A DNA stretch of 64,000 bases, taken from NCBI GenBank assembly GCA_028714075.1, contig JAQTMZ010000003.1, forward strand, positions 124,001 through 188,000, written 5' to 3'. The position numbers and the translations under genes were made by a program. Under the pieces are notes generated by a model, which saw only the letters and a program-made list of their open reading frames with translations, searched no databases and was not told the origin of the DNA. Positions 46,481-55,756 of the stretch are shown in pieces. Source of the stretch: Gallionella sp. GTDB taxonomy: Bacteria; Pseudomonadota; Gammaproteobacteria; Burkholderiales; Gallionellaceae. Position 1 is the first letter of the stretch. The number at the start of each line of letters is the position of its first letter.

Positions 46481-47046
46481 TAAAGAAGCCTTGTTGCGAC
46501 TTGCTCCAATGCCCTGATCGGAACGATGACGATAAGCTGGCAGATGATAAACAGCAACAACGGTGATAAATCCACACTGCCCAACACCGGCACGATACGG
46601 CGCAACGGTTGCAGGAAGCGCCGGGTGGCGGCGGTCAGCAGCGGCGCGATGGGCGAGTAGGGGTTTACCCAGGACAGGATCGCCTGCGCGAATACCGCTG
46701 CCATCAGCAGGTACAGGCTGGTTTTGAGCAGCTTGACCGCCGCCAGCGCCAACAGTCCAGGCAGCGGAAAGCCGTGCCACGGGAAGCCCTGTGCCCACAT
46801 GAACCCGCTCAGGTAGAGTATTTCGACCAGCAGCGCGAGCAGCAGGGTCGCGCTGTCCAATCCCATCACGGATGGAACGAAACGGCGCGTGCGCAACACC
46901 ATGAAGTCGGTGAGCACCATGATAAATTCGCCGACGGGATTGCGTAGCGGCGCGCGCAGCCACTGCAGGTGGAAGCGCAGCAGCAGGATCGCCGCAAACG
47001 GTTGCAGCAGGATATCGAGCAGGAACAGCAGGGCTTCGTTCAGCAT
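46480..47046 (-). CDS. yggT: YggT family membrane protein
   Basis: A 188-residue integral membrane protein with two YggT repeats. The first contains LLLRFHLQWLRAPLRNPVGEF, the second FAQAILSWVNPYSPIAPLL with RRFLQPLRRIVPVLG. Family members have roles in osmotic tolerance and in membrane protein complexes. I chose the ATG at 47046 (MLNEALLFLLDILL) because it fits the family start and directly adjoins the proC stop. A start at 47067 (MNWAVIDML) would overlap proC. Confidence 0.92.
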   Translation of the reverse strand: MLNEALLFLLDILLQPFAAILLLRFHLQWLRAPLRNPVGEFIMVLTDFMVLRTRRFVPSVMGLDSATLLLALLVEILYLSGFMWAQGFPWHGFPLPGLLALAAVKLLKTSLYLLMAAVFAQAILSWVNPYSPIAPLLTAATRRFLQPLRRIVPVLGSVDLSPLLLFIICQLIVIVPIRALEQVATRLL

Positions 47047-47047
47047 A

Positions 47048-47857
47048 TCAATCACTGCCCAGTTCATCGCCCATTTCTCTGGCGCGTGCCGCAGCGGCAT
47101 GCGCGGCTTGCGCGATGTGCTTGGCGATATGATTGGCGTCCATGCTCAGCAGGGCGCGTTCGGTAGTGCCGTTTTTGGAGGTGACGCGCGCGCGCAGCAC
47201 GCTGACATCCTCATCGCTGTAAGCGGCCAATTTGCTGGCTCCCAGAAAAGTCGCCAGGCTCAGACGGTGCGCATCTTCGGCATCCAGGCCCAATTCGAGT
47301 GCCGCGCGCTGCAGCGCCTCGATGAAATAGAAAACATAAGCCGGGCCGCTGCCGGAAATCGCCGTGACGGCATCCAGCATCGCTTCGTCTTGCAGCCATA
47401 AGGTCTCGCCCACTGCCGCCAAGATGTTTTGCGCCTGCTCACGCTGCACATCATTTACCGCGGGTGCTGCATACAAGCCGGTTATGGCGCTGTGGATCAA
47501 GGCCGGCGTATTGGGCATGGCGCGCACCACCGTCGGGTTATTCGTCCAGCGCGCCAAGTCTGCCGCGCGGATGCCGGCGGCGATGGAAATCAGCAGTTGC
47601 TTGTCGAGCAGGGGGGCAAGCTGTCGCGCCACTTCGCGCAATTGCTGCGGCTTGACCGCGAACACGATGACATCGCTGCCTGATATGCCTTCGGTGAGAC
47701 TCTCTGTGGCATGCACCGCAAAATCATGCTTCAAGCGCGCACGGTGATCCGCGCTGATTTCCACCACGCTGATCTGCCCGGCAACAAAACCTTTGCCCAG
47801 CATGCCGCCGATGAGTGCGACAGCCATGTTGCCGCCGCCGATGAATGTAATGTTCAT
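47048..47857 (-). CDS. proC: Pyrroline-5-carboxylate reductase ProC
   Basis: ProC makes proline from pyrroline-5-carboxylate with NAD(P)H. The Rossmann start is NITFIGGGNMAVALIGGML. VIVFAVKPQQLREVARQL, AMPNTPALIHSAITGLYA and the AISGSGPAYVFYFIEALQRA block follow. Length is 269 residues as in E. coli. It is preceded by a repeat-containing spacer after yggS and directly followed by yggT. Confidence 0.96.
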   Translation of the reverse strand: MNITFIGGGNMAVALIGGMLGKGFVAGQISVVEISADHRARLKHDFAVHATESLTEGISGSDVIVFAVKPQQLREVARQLAPLLDKQLLISIAAGIRAADLARWTNNPTVVRAMPNTPALIHSAITGLYAAPAVNDVQREQAQNILAAVGETLWLQDEAMLDAVTAISGSGPAYVFYFIEALQRAALELGLDAEDAHRLSLATFLGASKLAAYSDEDVSVLRARVTSKNGTTERALLSMDANHIAKHIAQAAHAAAARAREMGDELGSD

Positions 47858-47877
47858 AATTTAAAATCCTTAAATTC

Positions 47878-47935
47878 AGCCACGGAGATCACGAGTACAT
47901 AGAGAAAACGATTTGCCTCTGTGATCTCTGTGGCT
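47878..47935. repeat. AGCCACGGAGATCAC inverted repeat, yggS-proC gap
   Basis: The arms agccacggagatcac (47878-47892) and gtgatctctgtggct (47921-47935) are complementary with one mismatch around a 28-base loop. Related strings occur at 33099-33128. The element splits the otherwise tight yggS-proC-yggT-yggU run and starts 20 bases upstream of proC. Confidence 0.75.
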
Positions 47936-47942
47936 ACAGTTT

Positions 47943-48623
47943 TTATCTTTCGCCAAAAATCGCCGAACCAACGCGCACGATGGTAGCACCTTCCATTACT
48001 GCCGCTGCCAAGTCATGCGACATGCCCATCGACAGGGTATCCAAAGTCAATCCTTGCCGGTTGAGCTGGTCGCGCAATTTTCGCAACTGCGCAAAAGGCG
48101 GGTGTTGTGCGGCAACATCGTCACTGGGCGCGGGAATCGCCATCAGCCCGCGCAGCCTGAGTTGCGGCAGCCGCGCTACGGCTTGAGCCAGCCCGGCCGC
48201 TTCATCGGGAGCTACGCCGCTCTTGCTGTCTTCGCCGCTTACATTAACCTGCAGGCAAATGTTGAGCGGGGGTAAATTCAGCGGGCGCTGTGCGGACAGG
48301 CGTTCGGCAATTTTCAATCTGTCCACGCCATGCACCCAGGCAAAATTCTCTGCAATAGCGCGCGTTTTGTTGCTTTGGATCGGACCGATAAAATGCCACT
48401 CCAGCGGAAGGTCGCGCAACGCTTCGATTTTACCCAGCGCTTCCTGCACATAACTCTCGCCGAAGGCGGTCTGTCCGGCATGATATGCTTCGCGCACCGC
48501 TTCCGGCGGGAAAGTTTTGCTGACCGCCAGCAAGGTAATGTCGTCAGGTACACGACCGGCCACGGCAGCCGCTGCCGCCACTGCGTTGCGCACGGCTTGC
48601 AAGTTGGAAGCGATTGTTGTCAT
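47943..48623 (-). CDS. yggS: PLP homeostasis protein YggS
   Basis: A 226-residue PLP-binding protein of the YggS/PROSC family. The cofactor Lys is Lys36 in LLAVSKTFP. GESYVQEALGKIEAL, EWHFIGPIQSNKTRAIA, ICLQVNVSGEDSKSGV and the C-terminal LSMGMSHDLAAAVMEGATIV are diagnostic. The ATG at 48623 (MTTIASNLQ) is preferred over 48638. It is divergent from pilT with a 66-base gap, the usual arrangement. Confidence 0.95.
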   Translation of the reverse strand: MTTIASNLQAVRNAVAAAAAVAGRVPDDITLLAVSKTFPPEAVREAYHAGQTAFGESYVQEALGKIEALRDLPLEWHFIGPIQSNKTRAIAENFAWVHGVDRLKIAERLSAQRPLNLPPLNICLQVNVSGEDSKSGVAPDEAAGLAQAVARLPQLRLRGLMAIPAPSDDVAAQHPPFAQLRKLRDQLNRQGLTLDTLSMGMSHDLAAAVMEGATIVRVGSAIFGER

Positions 48624-48689
48624 AATCACATGCGCCACAAATCCTTTTCGCGCGGTTCATGACCGCATTACCAAACAGGGACGATTATA

Positions 48690-49733
48690 ATGGATATCAC
48701 CGAACTGCTTGCCTTTGGTGTCAAGAACAAAGCCTCCGACCTGCATCTCTCCGCCGGGCTGCCGCCGATGATCCGCGTGCATGGCGACATGCGCCGCATC
48801 AACCTTCCGCCGATGGATCACAAGCAGGTGCATGGTCTGGTGTATGACATCATGAACGACCAGCAGCGCAAGTTCTACGAGGAAAACAAGGAGGTCGATT
48901 TTTCCTTCGAGGTTCCGGGGCTGGCGCGTTTCCGCGTGAATGCCTTTATCCAGAATCGCGGCGCGGGCGCGGTAATGCGCACCATCCCGTCCAAGATTCT
49001 GTCGCTGGAAGATCTCAAGGCGCCGAAGAGCTTCGAAACCATTTCGGATTATCCGCGCGGCATGGTGCTGGTGACGGGGCCCACCGGCTCCGGAAAATCC
49101 ACCACGCTGGCGGCGATGATCAACCACCGCAACGAACACGAAATGGGGCACATCCTGACGGTGGAAGACCCGATCGAATTCGTGCATGAAAGCAAGAAAT
49201 GCCTGATCAACCAGCGCGAAGTCGGGCGGGATACGCTGTCATTCCAGAATGCCTTGCGCTCGGCCTTGCGTGAAGACCCGGATATCATTCTGGTCGGTGA
49301 AATGCGCGATCTGGAAACCATCCGTCTGGCGATGTCGGCAGCGGAAACCGGCCATCTGGTGTTTGGCACGCTGCACACCAGTTCGGCAGCCAAGACCATT
49401 GACCGTATCATCGACGTGTTCCCTGCCGACGAAAAGGAAATGGTGCGCGCGATGTTGTCCGAATCGCTGCGTGCGGTAATTTCGCAGGCGCTGCTCAAGA
49501 CCAAGGATGGAACAGGTCGGGTAGCCGCGCATGAAATTATGGTTTGTACTCCGGCCATCCGCAACCTGATCCGCGAGGCCAAGGTACCGCAAATGTATTC
49601 GGCGATACAAACAGGCCAAGGGCTCGGGATGCAGACGCTCGATCAATGCCTTGCAGTTCTTGTCAAAGAAAATAAAATCACCCCGGCGGAAGCTCGCGGC
49701 AAGGCGATGAACAAGGACATGTTCCCCGGTTAA
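48690..49733 (+). CDS. pilT: Type IV pilus retraction ATPase PilT
   Basis: A hexameric ATPase that retracts type IV pili (twitching motility). The Walker A GPTGSGKST is at about residues 130-138. The Asp box TVEDPIEFVH, the Walker B ILVGEMRD, the His box GHLVFGTLHT and the PilT-specific AIRNLIREAKVPQ motif are all present. Length is 347 residues (344 in Pseudomonas). It is followed by pilU after 67 bases. Confidence 0.97.
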   Translation: MDITELLAFGVKNKASDLHLSAGLPPMIRVHGDMRRINLPPMDHKQVHGLVYDIMNDQQRKFYEENKEVDFSFEVPGLARFRVNAFIQNRGAGAVMRTIPSKILSLEDLKAPKSFETISDYPRGMVLVTGPTGSGKSTTLAAMINHRNEHEMGHILTVEDPIEFVHESKKCLINQREVGRDTLSFQNALRSALREDPDIILVGEMRDLETIRLAMSAAETGHLVFGTLHTSSAAKTIDRIIDVFPADEKEMVRAMLSESLRAVISQALLKTKDGTGRVAAHEIMVCTPAIRNLIREAKVPQMYSAIQTGQGLGMQTLDQCLAVLVKENKITPAEARGKAMNKDMFPG

Positions 49734-49800
49734 TAGTTAGGGGCATCGTGCCCCTGCCTCCCGTTTTTTGATCCGGATCGTCCGGCTTAGGAGTTTTATT

Positions 49801-50937
49801 ATGGAAAGAGACCAGGCCACCGAGCTGATACACAACTTGCTGCGCGGCATGCTCAGCAAGAAAGCTTCCGATTTGTTCATCACGTCGGGCTTCCCGCCCG
49901 CATTCAAGATGGACGGAAAAATGACGCCGATGTCCAACCAGGCGCTCACTCACCAGCATACTCAGGAACTGGCGCGCAGCATCATGAACGACAAGCAGGC
50001 CGCCGAATTCGAAGCCACCCATGAGTGCAATTTCGCGATCAGCCCGTCCGGCATCGGGCGATTTCGGGTCAATATTTTCATGCAGCAACAGCGCGTTGGA
50101 ATGGTGCTGCGCACCATTACCACCAAAATTCCCGATCTCGACGAGATGGGGCTGCCGGAGGTGCTCAAGGATGTCGTGATGACCAAGCGTGGCCTGGTGA
50201 TTCTGGTCGGCGGAACCGGCTCGGGCAAATCCACCACGCTGGCCGCGATGATCGGCTATCGCAACAAAAACAGTTACGGCCACATCATCACCATCGAAGA
50301 CCCGGTGGAATATGTGCATGACCATATCAACTGCATCATCACACACCGCGAAGTCGGCGTGGATACCGAGTCCTGGCACAACGCGCTGAAGAACACCCTG
50401 CGCCAAGCGCCCGACGTGATTCTGATCGGCGAAATACGCGACCAGGAAACCATGGAGCACGCCGTGGCTTTTGCCGAAACCGGCCACCTGTGTTTGGCCA
50501 CCTTGCACGCCAACAGCGCCAACCAGGCGCTGGATCGTATCATCAACTTCTTCCCGGAAGAGCGGCGCACGCAGTTGCTGATGGACTTGTCGCTGAACGT
50601 CAAGTCGCTTATTTCCCAGCGCCTGATTCCGAAGAAGGACGGCAAGGGGCGTGCTGCCGCAATCGAAATTCTGCTCAACTCGCCGCTGATTGCCGACCTG
50701 ATTTTCAAAGGAGAGGTAAACTCGATCAAGAGCGTGATGGCCAAGTCGCGCGAACTTGGCATGGAAACTTTCGACGGTGCGTTGTTTAATTTGTATGAAG
50801 CCGAAAAGATCTCATACGAAGAAGCACTGAAAAATGCCGACTCGGTCAACGACCTGCGTCTGCGCATCAAGCTGGAAAGCAAACTGGTGACGGATCGAAA
50901 CCTGTCGAGCGGCACGGAAGGTTTGAAGCTCACCTAG
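49801..50937 (+). CDS. pilU: PilT-dependent retraction ATPase PilU
   Basis: A PilT paralog that assists retraction. Walker A is GGTGSGKST, the Asp box is TIEDPVEYVHDH, and Walker B is ILIGEIRDQETM. The CLATLHANSANQALDRI block and SLISQRLIPKKDGKGR fit PilU, while the AIRNLIRE motif of PilT is absent. The 378-residue length matches PilU (382 in Pseudomonas). The ATG at 49801 has TAGGAG upstream. Confidence 0.96.
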   Translation: MERDQATELIHNLLRGMLSKKASDLFITSGFPPAFKMDGKMTPMSNQALTHQHTQELARSIMNDKQAAEFEATHECNFAISPSGIGRFRVNIFMQQQRVGMVLRTITTKIPDLDEMGLPEVLKDVVMTKRGLVILVGGTGSGKSTTLAAMIGYRNKNSYGHIITIEDPVEYVHDHINCIITHREVGVDTESWHNALKNTLRQAPDVILIGEIRDQETMEHAVAFAETGHLCLATLHANSANQALDRIINFFPEERRTQLLMDLSLNVKSLISQRLIPKKDGKGRAAAIEILLNSPLIADLIFKGEVNSIKSVMAKSRELGMETFDGALFNLYEAEKISYEEALKNADSVNDLRLRIKLESKLVTDRNLSSGTEGLKLT

Positions 50938-51111
50938 TGTGAACGCTGAAAGAAACCCGCTTGTGGATGGCAGAACGGGCGAATTATTGAAATTTCTTCC
51001 GGCTTGTACAAAGGGTTTCTGACATCTCCAAGATTTGGTGTTGAGATCGACCCAGAATAGAACGGCAGACCACCGCGCAAGATTGTCCGCCATCTGAGTT
51101 ACAGGAATACC

Positions 51112-51651
51112 TCAGCTTTCCGGTATACGATAAATGCGGGGTTCGTCGATCTCCGGGTCAAAATCTGATTCCAGCGTATCGGCATACCCCGCCTTCTTCT
51201 CGTTCAAGAGTTTCTGATGCTCTAATTCTTCGTCTCTAAGGCTCTTGATCAGTTCTCGAACGGTGGCATCCTGAATGACCTGCAAGATGCTGTCATAAAA
51301 CTCGTAAGCTTTAATTTCAGACTCCATTGCGACTTCCAGTGCGTGTCGCGGGGACATGTAGCGGACCGCTTTTTCAGGAGCCGGGGCTTCGATATCGCTC
51401 CCAATCATATTCGTCGTGACGCGTGAAGGAGCATCGCCAAAAAGCAAACGTCTACGCTCTGAAATTTCAACCCCGTGACGCTGTTCATTTCGGGCCATCA
51501 TGGTAAAGAAAGCCGCCGCATCACCGGGATACCGGCGTCCGATTTGGTCTGCAAGCAAAAGGTAGCGATCTTCCGCTTCCTTTTCGACCAGCACGGCCAT
51601 ATCGAGTACATCCTGCAAATTAAAAGTTGAAAAATCAAGTTGAGTAGTCAT
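51112..51651 (-). CDS. Ferritin-like diiron protein, paralog 2
   Basis: A 179-residue paralog of the gene at 32286. The same diiron ligands are kept: E56-QR-H59, Glu112 and E142-LE-H145. The stretches DALDMAVL-like DVLDMAVLVEKEAEDRYLL, MMARNEQRHG and YMSPRHALEVAMESEIKAYE are nearly unchanged, and the C-terminus has diverged (DEPRIYRIPES). Duplication is recent enough that upstream DNA is also similar. CTAGGAG precedes the ATG. Confidence 0.85.
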   Translation of the reverse strand: MTTQLDFSTFNLQDVLDMAVLVEKEAEDRYLLLADQIGRRYPGDAAAFFTMMARNEQRHGVEISERRRLLFGDAPSRVTTNMIGSDIEAPAPEKAVRYMSPRHALEVAMESEIKAYEFYDSILQVIQDATVRELIKSLRDEELEHQKLLNEKKAGYADTLESDFDPEIDEPRIYRIPES

Positions 51652-52056
51652 TAATTTCTCCTAGGGAAAGAGGTGTTTTCATAAGGATAGGAAATTCAAT
51701 TGCACCCGACAAGAGTATCCGCTTGTTTTGTGGCCACAGTCAATCGCCAAATTTCAGTAAAACATCTCAGATTGGATGGCAAACGGTGCTTTCTCTCACT
51801 CAAATTTCTATTGCGCCATGCAACACTTGCATAATTTGATGATGGTCAAACTACATATGCAATCAAGATTGAGGCGCCGTTTTGTGTCGGTTGCCGCCCT
51901 TCGCGCCAACTCGGGATGAACATCCGCTATGGGCAACAAAGCAGATATTAGGAATAACTGGCGACAGCGGATTCCTCTTGCTGCGGCCTCCCTTTAACTT
52001 ACCTCATGCAACAGTATGGTTAGCGGTTTTGTTCCGTCGGCAACAAGTGTGAACGT
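51652..52056. other. 405-base region without a gene
   Basis: The gap between the second ferritin-like gene and the THUMP methyltransferase gene, both on the minus strand. It contains the ferritin-like gene's ribosome-binding site and the shared upstream element (51682-51720). The remainder is AT-rich, and I see no gene, repeat or terminator. Confidence 0.5.
51682..51720 (-). promoter_or_regulatory. Upstream element shared by the two ferritin-like genes (copy 2)
   Basis: On the minus strand ggatactct is followed by gtgcaattgaatttcctatc ctta, matching 32220-32257 closely. Both copies end about 30 bases before the start codon. Downstream, the spacers differ more (gaaaacacctctttccctag versus gaaaaccactatcttctagg), so the upstream block is the better conserved part. 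Confidence 0.6.
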
Positions 52057-53196
52057 TTAACGGCGGTTGCTGCCCGATACTATTTTGTATTCCAGCAGGC
52101 GGCATTCGATTGCGCCGTTGAACAATGGGGTACGTTTGGACGGGGACAGGCGCATCAGTTTCAGGATGGCCTTGTCGGCAGTGAACAGGTACGCTGTCCA
52201 GCCGCCGAATTTCTTTTTCAGCGCATCGCCCAGTTTCGGGTACAACTCAGCCAGTTCATCCAGCTCGCCCATGCGTTCGCCATAGGGCAGATTCGCCACC
52301 AGCACGCCATGTTCCGCGGGAGCGGAGATTTCCAGCACGTTGGCTTGCTTGAGTTCCGCGCATTCCGCCAGCCCGGCTTCTTCCAGATTGCGTTGTGCGG
52401 TTTTCAGCGCGTCGCCGTATAAGTCGCTGCCGTAAATTTCCAGAAACCTGGGCGGCTGTTGCGCGGCGATGGCCCGCTCGCGCATCCCTTGCCATGTTGC
52501 GGCCTCGAAGTTTTTCAGTTTTTCGAAGGCGAAACGGCGCGCGATACCGGGCTGGATATTCAGCGACATCTGCGCCGCCTCGATCAGGAACGTGCCGCTG
52601 CCGCACATCGGGTCGAGCAACGGCGTGCCGGGCTGCCAGTTCATTAAACGCAAAATGCCTGCCGCCAGATTTTCGCGCAGCGGCGCGATGTTGGTGTGCT
52701 GGCGCACGCCGCGCTTGAACAGCGCGTCGCCGGAAGTGTCCAGATACAGCATCAGCTTGTTGTCCTCAATGAACACATGGATGCGCATATCCGGTTGCAG
52801 CGTATCCACGCTCGGGCGCTCGTTGCAGTGCGCGCGAAAACGGTCGCATACGGCATCCTTGACCAGCAGGGTGATGAACTCCAGGCTTTTCAGCGCGCAG
52901 CGAATCGCTGTGGTATTCACCCGGATGGTGTGGGTAACGTCGAACCAGCGTTGCCATTGCAGATCGAACACCGCCTTGTAGATATCCTGCTCGCTGCGAT
53001 ATTGCGTTTCCGCGACGCGCCATAGAATGCGGCTGGCGATGCGGTTTTCCAGATTGATGCGGTAACACAGCGGCCAGTCGCCGGAGAAGGCCACGCCACC
53101 CTCGGTGCGGCGCGTGTTCTGCGCGCCCGATGCTTCAAGATCACCGCACAAGACGGCTTCCAAACCGCGCGGGCAGGGGGCAAAAAAATCGGGCAT
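52057..53196 (-). CDS. THUMP-domain class I RNA methyltransferase (RlmL-type)
   Basis: A 379-residue protein corresponding to the RlmL half of E. coli RlmKL, which methylates G2445 of 23S rRNA. The N-terminus FFAPCPRGLEAVLCGDLEA with the THUMP domain (about residues 45-155) is followed by LFKRGVRQHTNIAPLRENLA. The SAM-binding LLDPMCGSGTFLIEAAQMSL and the catalytic LVANLPYGERMG (NLPY) follow. No RlmK part is attached. The substrate is inferred from family membership. Confidence 0.9.
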   Translation of the reverse strand: MPDFFAPCPRGLEAVLCGDLEASGAQNTRRTEGGVAFSGDWPLCYRINLENRIASRILWRVAETQYRSEQDIYKAVFDLQWQRWFDVTHTIRVNTTAIRCALKSLEFITLLVKDAVCDRFRAHCNERPSVDTLQPDMRIHVFIEDNKLMLYLDTSGDALFKRGVRQHTNIAPLRENLAAGILRLMNWQPGTPLLDPMCGSGTFLIEAAQMSLNIQPGIARRFAFEKLKNFEAATWQGMRERAIAAQQPPRFLEIYGSDLYGDALKTAQRNLEEAGLAECAELKQANVLEISAPAEHGVLVANLPYGERMGELDELAELYPKLGDALKKKFGGWTAYLFTADKAILKLMRLSPSKRTPLFNGAIECRLLEYKIVSGSNRR

Positions 53197-53199
53197 AGG

Positions 53200-53610
53200 T
53201 TAAAAAGGTTTCACGGTAACAAGAATAACTACGGCAACCAGAACCAGCACGGGAATCTCGTTGAACCAGCGATAAAAAACATGGCTGCGCGTGTTCCGGT
53301 CAGCGGCAAATTGCTTTAGCAGCCTGCCGCAATAGTAGTGGTAACCGACCAGCAACAACACCAGACAAAGCTTGGCATGCAGCCAGGCGCCGCTGATCCC
53401 GTAGCCCAGCCACAGCCAGAGGCCCGAGCCCAATGCCAGCCAAGCAATCGGCGTAACGAAGCGGTATAGCTTGCCCTCCATCAGCTTCAGCCGGGCGATT
53501 TCGGCAGGCTCGGTCGCCATCGCGTGGTTCACGAAGAGACGCGGCAAATAGAACAACCCGGCGAACCAGCTCACCACGAAAATGATATGAAATGCCTTAA
53601 CCCATAACAT
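53200..53610 (-). CDS. hemJ: Protoporphyrinogen oxidase HemJ
   Basis: A 136-residue membrane protein of the HemJ (UPF0093) family that oxidises protoporphyrinogen IX in many Gram-negatives. MLWVKAFHIIFVVSWFAGLFY carries the conserved His and Trp, YLPRLFVNHA and YRFVTPIAWLALGSGLWLW follow, and the end has FYRWFNEIPVL. Four hydrophobic segments are visible. It lies just after the THUMP gene's stop and before the ABC permease. Confidence 0.9.
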   Translation of the reverse strand: MLWVKAFHIIFVVSWFAGLFYLPRLFVNHAMATEPAEIARLKLMEGKLYRFVTPIAWLALGSGLWLWLGYGISGAWLHAKLCLVLLLVGYHYYCGRLLKQFAADRNTRSHVFYRWFNEIPVLVLVAVVILVTVKPF

Positions 53611-53634
53611 GATTTGTTTCCCTTGATGGCGCGC

Positions 53635-54420
53635 TTACTTGGAAAGCCGCCGCCGGAACAACACCAGCGACACATAAAACCCGGCTCCCGCATAGCTCGC
53701 CAGCACCGCGACATGCAGCAATGCGCCGGGCGGCACAATACCGGTCAGCAATGGCCGGGCGATGTCCACCGCGTGCGACAGCGGCAACACGGATGACACC
53801 GTCTGCCATAGCGGCGGCAATTGCGTGACCGGAAAAAACACGCCGCATAATAACATCATGGGCGTGATTACCAGCGTGAAGTAGTACAGGAAAAAATCGT
53901 AGCTTGGCGCTAATGCGGTCATGATCAAGCCGAGCGCGGCGAAGCACAGCCCAACCAGCAGCGCCAGCGGAATCAGCCATAGCGTCAGCGCGGAATGCGA
54001 CAGCCCGAGCAGCCAGATCACCAGCAGCACCGCCAGGCCGGACAGCAGGCTCTTGCTCGCCGCCCACAGGATTTCCGCGAGCACCACATCGTCCAGCGTG
54101 ACCGGCGTGTTGAGGATCGCTTCCCAGGTGCGCTGCTCATGCATGCGCGCGAAGCCGGAATACAGCGCCTCGAAACTGGCGCTGTTCATGGTGCTGTAGC
54201 ACACCGTTCCGGCGGCGAGAAACACCATGTAGGACGTGCCGCCCAGCTCCGGTAGCAGACTGCCCAGCCCATAGCCCAGACCCAGCAGATAGATCACCGG
54301 ATCGGCCAGGTGGCCGATGATGGAGGTAGCCGCGACTTTCTTCCACACCAGCAGGTGGCGCCGCCAGATCGGGAAGAAACGCAGGCTCAGGCGCGGCGGG
54401 GAAAAGAAGTGGGGTTTCAT
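53635..54420 (-). CDS. ABC-2 type transporter permease (NodJ-like)
   Basis: A 261-residue permease with six hydrophobic segments. YLLGLGYGLGSLLPELGG, the TWEAILNTPVTLDDVVLAEI block and the MMLLCGVFFPVTQLPPLWQ segment match the NodJ family of ABC-2 exporters. In rhizobia NodIJ export lipo-oligosaccharides. Here the substrate is unknown, perhaps a lipid or saccharide. It follows the ATPase gene after 7 bases. Confidence 0.88.
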   Translation of the reverse strand: MKPHFFSPPRLSLRFFPIWRRHLLVWKKVAATSIIGHLADPVIYLLGLGYGLGSLLPELGGTSYMVFLAAGTVCYSTMNSASFEALYSGFARMHEQRTWEAILNTPVTLDDVVLAEILWAASKSLLSGLAVLLVIWLLGLSHSALTLWLIPLALLVGLCFAALGLIMTALAPSYDFFLYYFTLVITPMMLLCGVFFPVTQLPPLWQTVSSVLPLSHAVDIARPLLTGIVPPGALLHVAVLASYAGAGFYVSLVLFRRRLSK

Positions 54421-54427
54421 GCCGGCC

Positions 54428-55342
54428 TCATTCGCGCATCTCCCGCCCGGTTAATTTCAAGAACACGTCTTCAAGATTAGCCGGGCGGTGCAGGTAGCGC
54501 AAGTGGGGGTGCTGCTGCAATTCCTGCAACAGCGACTGCGCCTCCTGCACATAGCAAAATACCGTCTCGCCGCTCACTTCGAACCGTTGCGCGTGGTGCG
54601 CCGCATGACTATGCGCCCATGCTGCCGCCTGCTCGCCAAACACCTCGACCACTTGCGGCTCGATGTTTGTCGCGATGAGTTCGCGCGGCGAGCCTTCGCT
54701 GATGATGCGGCCGTTATCCATCACCGCGAGGCGGTGGCAAAGCCGCTCTGCCTCGTCCATAAAGTGCGTGGTGAGCAACAGCGTCTTGCCGCGCGCGGTC
54801 AGTTCGCGCAGGCGCTGCCAGATCAGGTGGCGCGCTTGCGGGTCGAGGCCGGTGGTCGGCTCGTCCAGAAAAATAATTTCCGGGTCGTTCACCAGCGCGC
54901 GTGCCAGTGTCAGGCGCCGCTTCATGCCGCCGGACAGAGTAGGCACTCTTACGTCGCGCTTGTGGGCGAGATTGGCGAATTCCAGCAGCTCCGGCAAGCG
55001 CGCTTCGATGGCCGCATCGGTCATGCCGAAATAGCGGCCATACACCAGCAGGTTTTCCGCCACGGTGAAATCCGGGTCGAGGTTGTCCACCTGCGGCACC
55101 ACGCCCACGCGCAGCCGCGCGGCGCGCGCTTGTTGCGGCACGGCATGTCCAAACAGGCGCAACTCGCCTGCGTCCGGCTCTATCAGGCCGAGCATCAAAC
55201 GCAGTGTGGTGGTTTTGCCCGCGCCGTTCGGCCCCAGTAAGCCGAAACATTCGCCGCGCCGGATGGACAGACTCAAACCATCCACCACCACCTGATCGCC
55301 GTAGCATTTGCGCAAATTGCACGCGCTGATCACCGCACTCAT
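54428..55342 (-). CDS. ABC transporter ATP-binding protein (NodI-like)
   Basis: A 304-residue ATPase. Walker A is [19 protein letters not shown], the signature is [15 protein letters not shown], Walker B is [12 protein letters not shown], and the H-loop is [13 protein letters not shown]. The C-terminal domain after about residue 220 is typical of Nod[21 protein letters not shown] is also typical. It is paired with the permease just downstream. Confidence 0.92.
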   Translation of the reverse strand: MSAVISACNLRKCYGDQVVVDGLSLSIRRGECFGLLGPNGAGKTTTLRLMLGLIEPDAGELRLFGHAVPQQARAARLRVGVVPQVDNLDPDFTVAENLLVYGRYFGMTDAAIEARLPELLEFANLAHKRDVRVPTLSGGMKRRLTLARALVNDPEIIFLDEPTTGLDPQARHLIWQRLRELTARGKTLLLTTHFMDEAERLCHRLAVMDNGRIISEGSPRELIATNIEPQVVEVFGEQAAAWAHSHAAHHAQRFEVSGETVFCYVQEAQSLLQELQQHPHLRYLHRPANLEDVFLKLTGREMRE

Positions 55343-55412
55343 GCCAGTCTCCGCGTTGCAATCAGCTCCGCCATCCGGCGCAAGAGCGCATTCTGAATCC
55401 CGGTTACCAACA

Positions 55413-55724
55413 TCAAATTTTCAGCCGTTCCACAACGCGGCCGTTCTTGAGATGCTGTTCGATGATCTCGTCGAGGTCGCTCTCATCTTTGTAGGTGTAC
55501 CAGATGCCTTCGGGGTATATCACGATGACCGGCCCCTTGTCGCAGCGGTTCATGCAGCCCGCCGTGTTGATGCGGATATTGTTCTGGTGTTTGGGAATAT
55601 CCAGCTCCTTCACCTTGTCCTTCATGTAATCGCGCGCCTTCTGCGCGCCATGATTATTGCAGCATGCGCTGCCGTCTTCACGCTGGTTGGTGCAGAAAAA
55701 AACATGCTTGTCATAAAAGCTCAT
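55413..55724 (-). CDS. Thioredoxin-like [2Fe-2S] ferredoxin
   Basis: A 103-residue protein with a thioredoxin-like [2Fe-2S] fold. The four Cys ligands are in [16 protein letters not shown] (first two) and [20 protein letters not shown] (last two). This C-x~10-C and C-x3-C spacing is that of the small soluble ferredoxins found in many betaproteobacteria. [18 protein letters not shown] closes the domain. The partner is unknown. The ATG at 55724 has GGGAG upstream. A start at 55778 would overlap the next gene. Confidence 0.92.
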   Translation of the reverse strand: MSFYDKHVFFCTNQREDGSACCNNHGAQKARDYMKDKVKELDIPKHQNNIRINTAGCMNRCDKGPVIVIYPEGIWYTYKDESDLDEIIEQHLKNGRVVERLKI

Positions 55725-55756
55725 GGTTGTGCTCCCGAAAATTAAATCCTGCGGAA

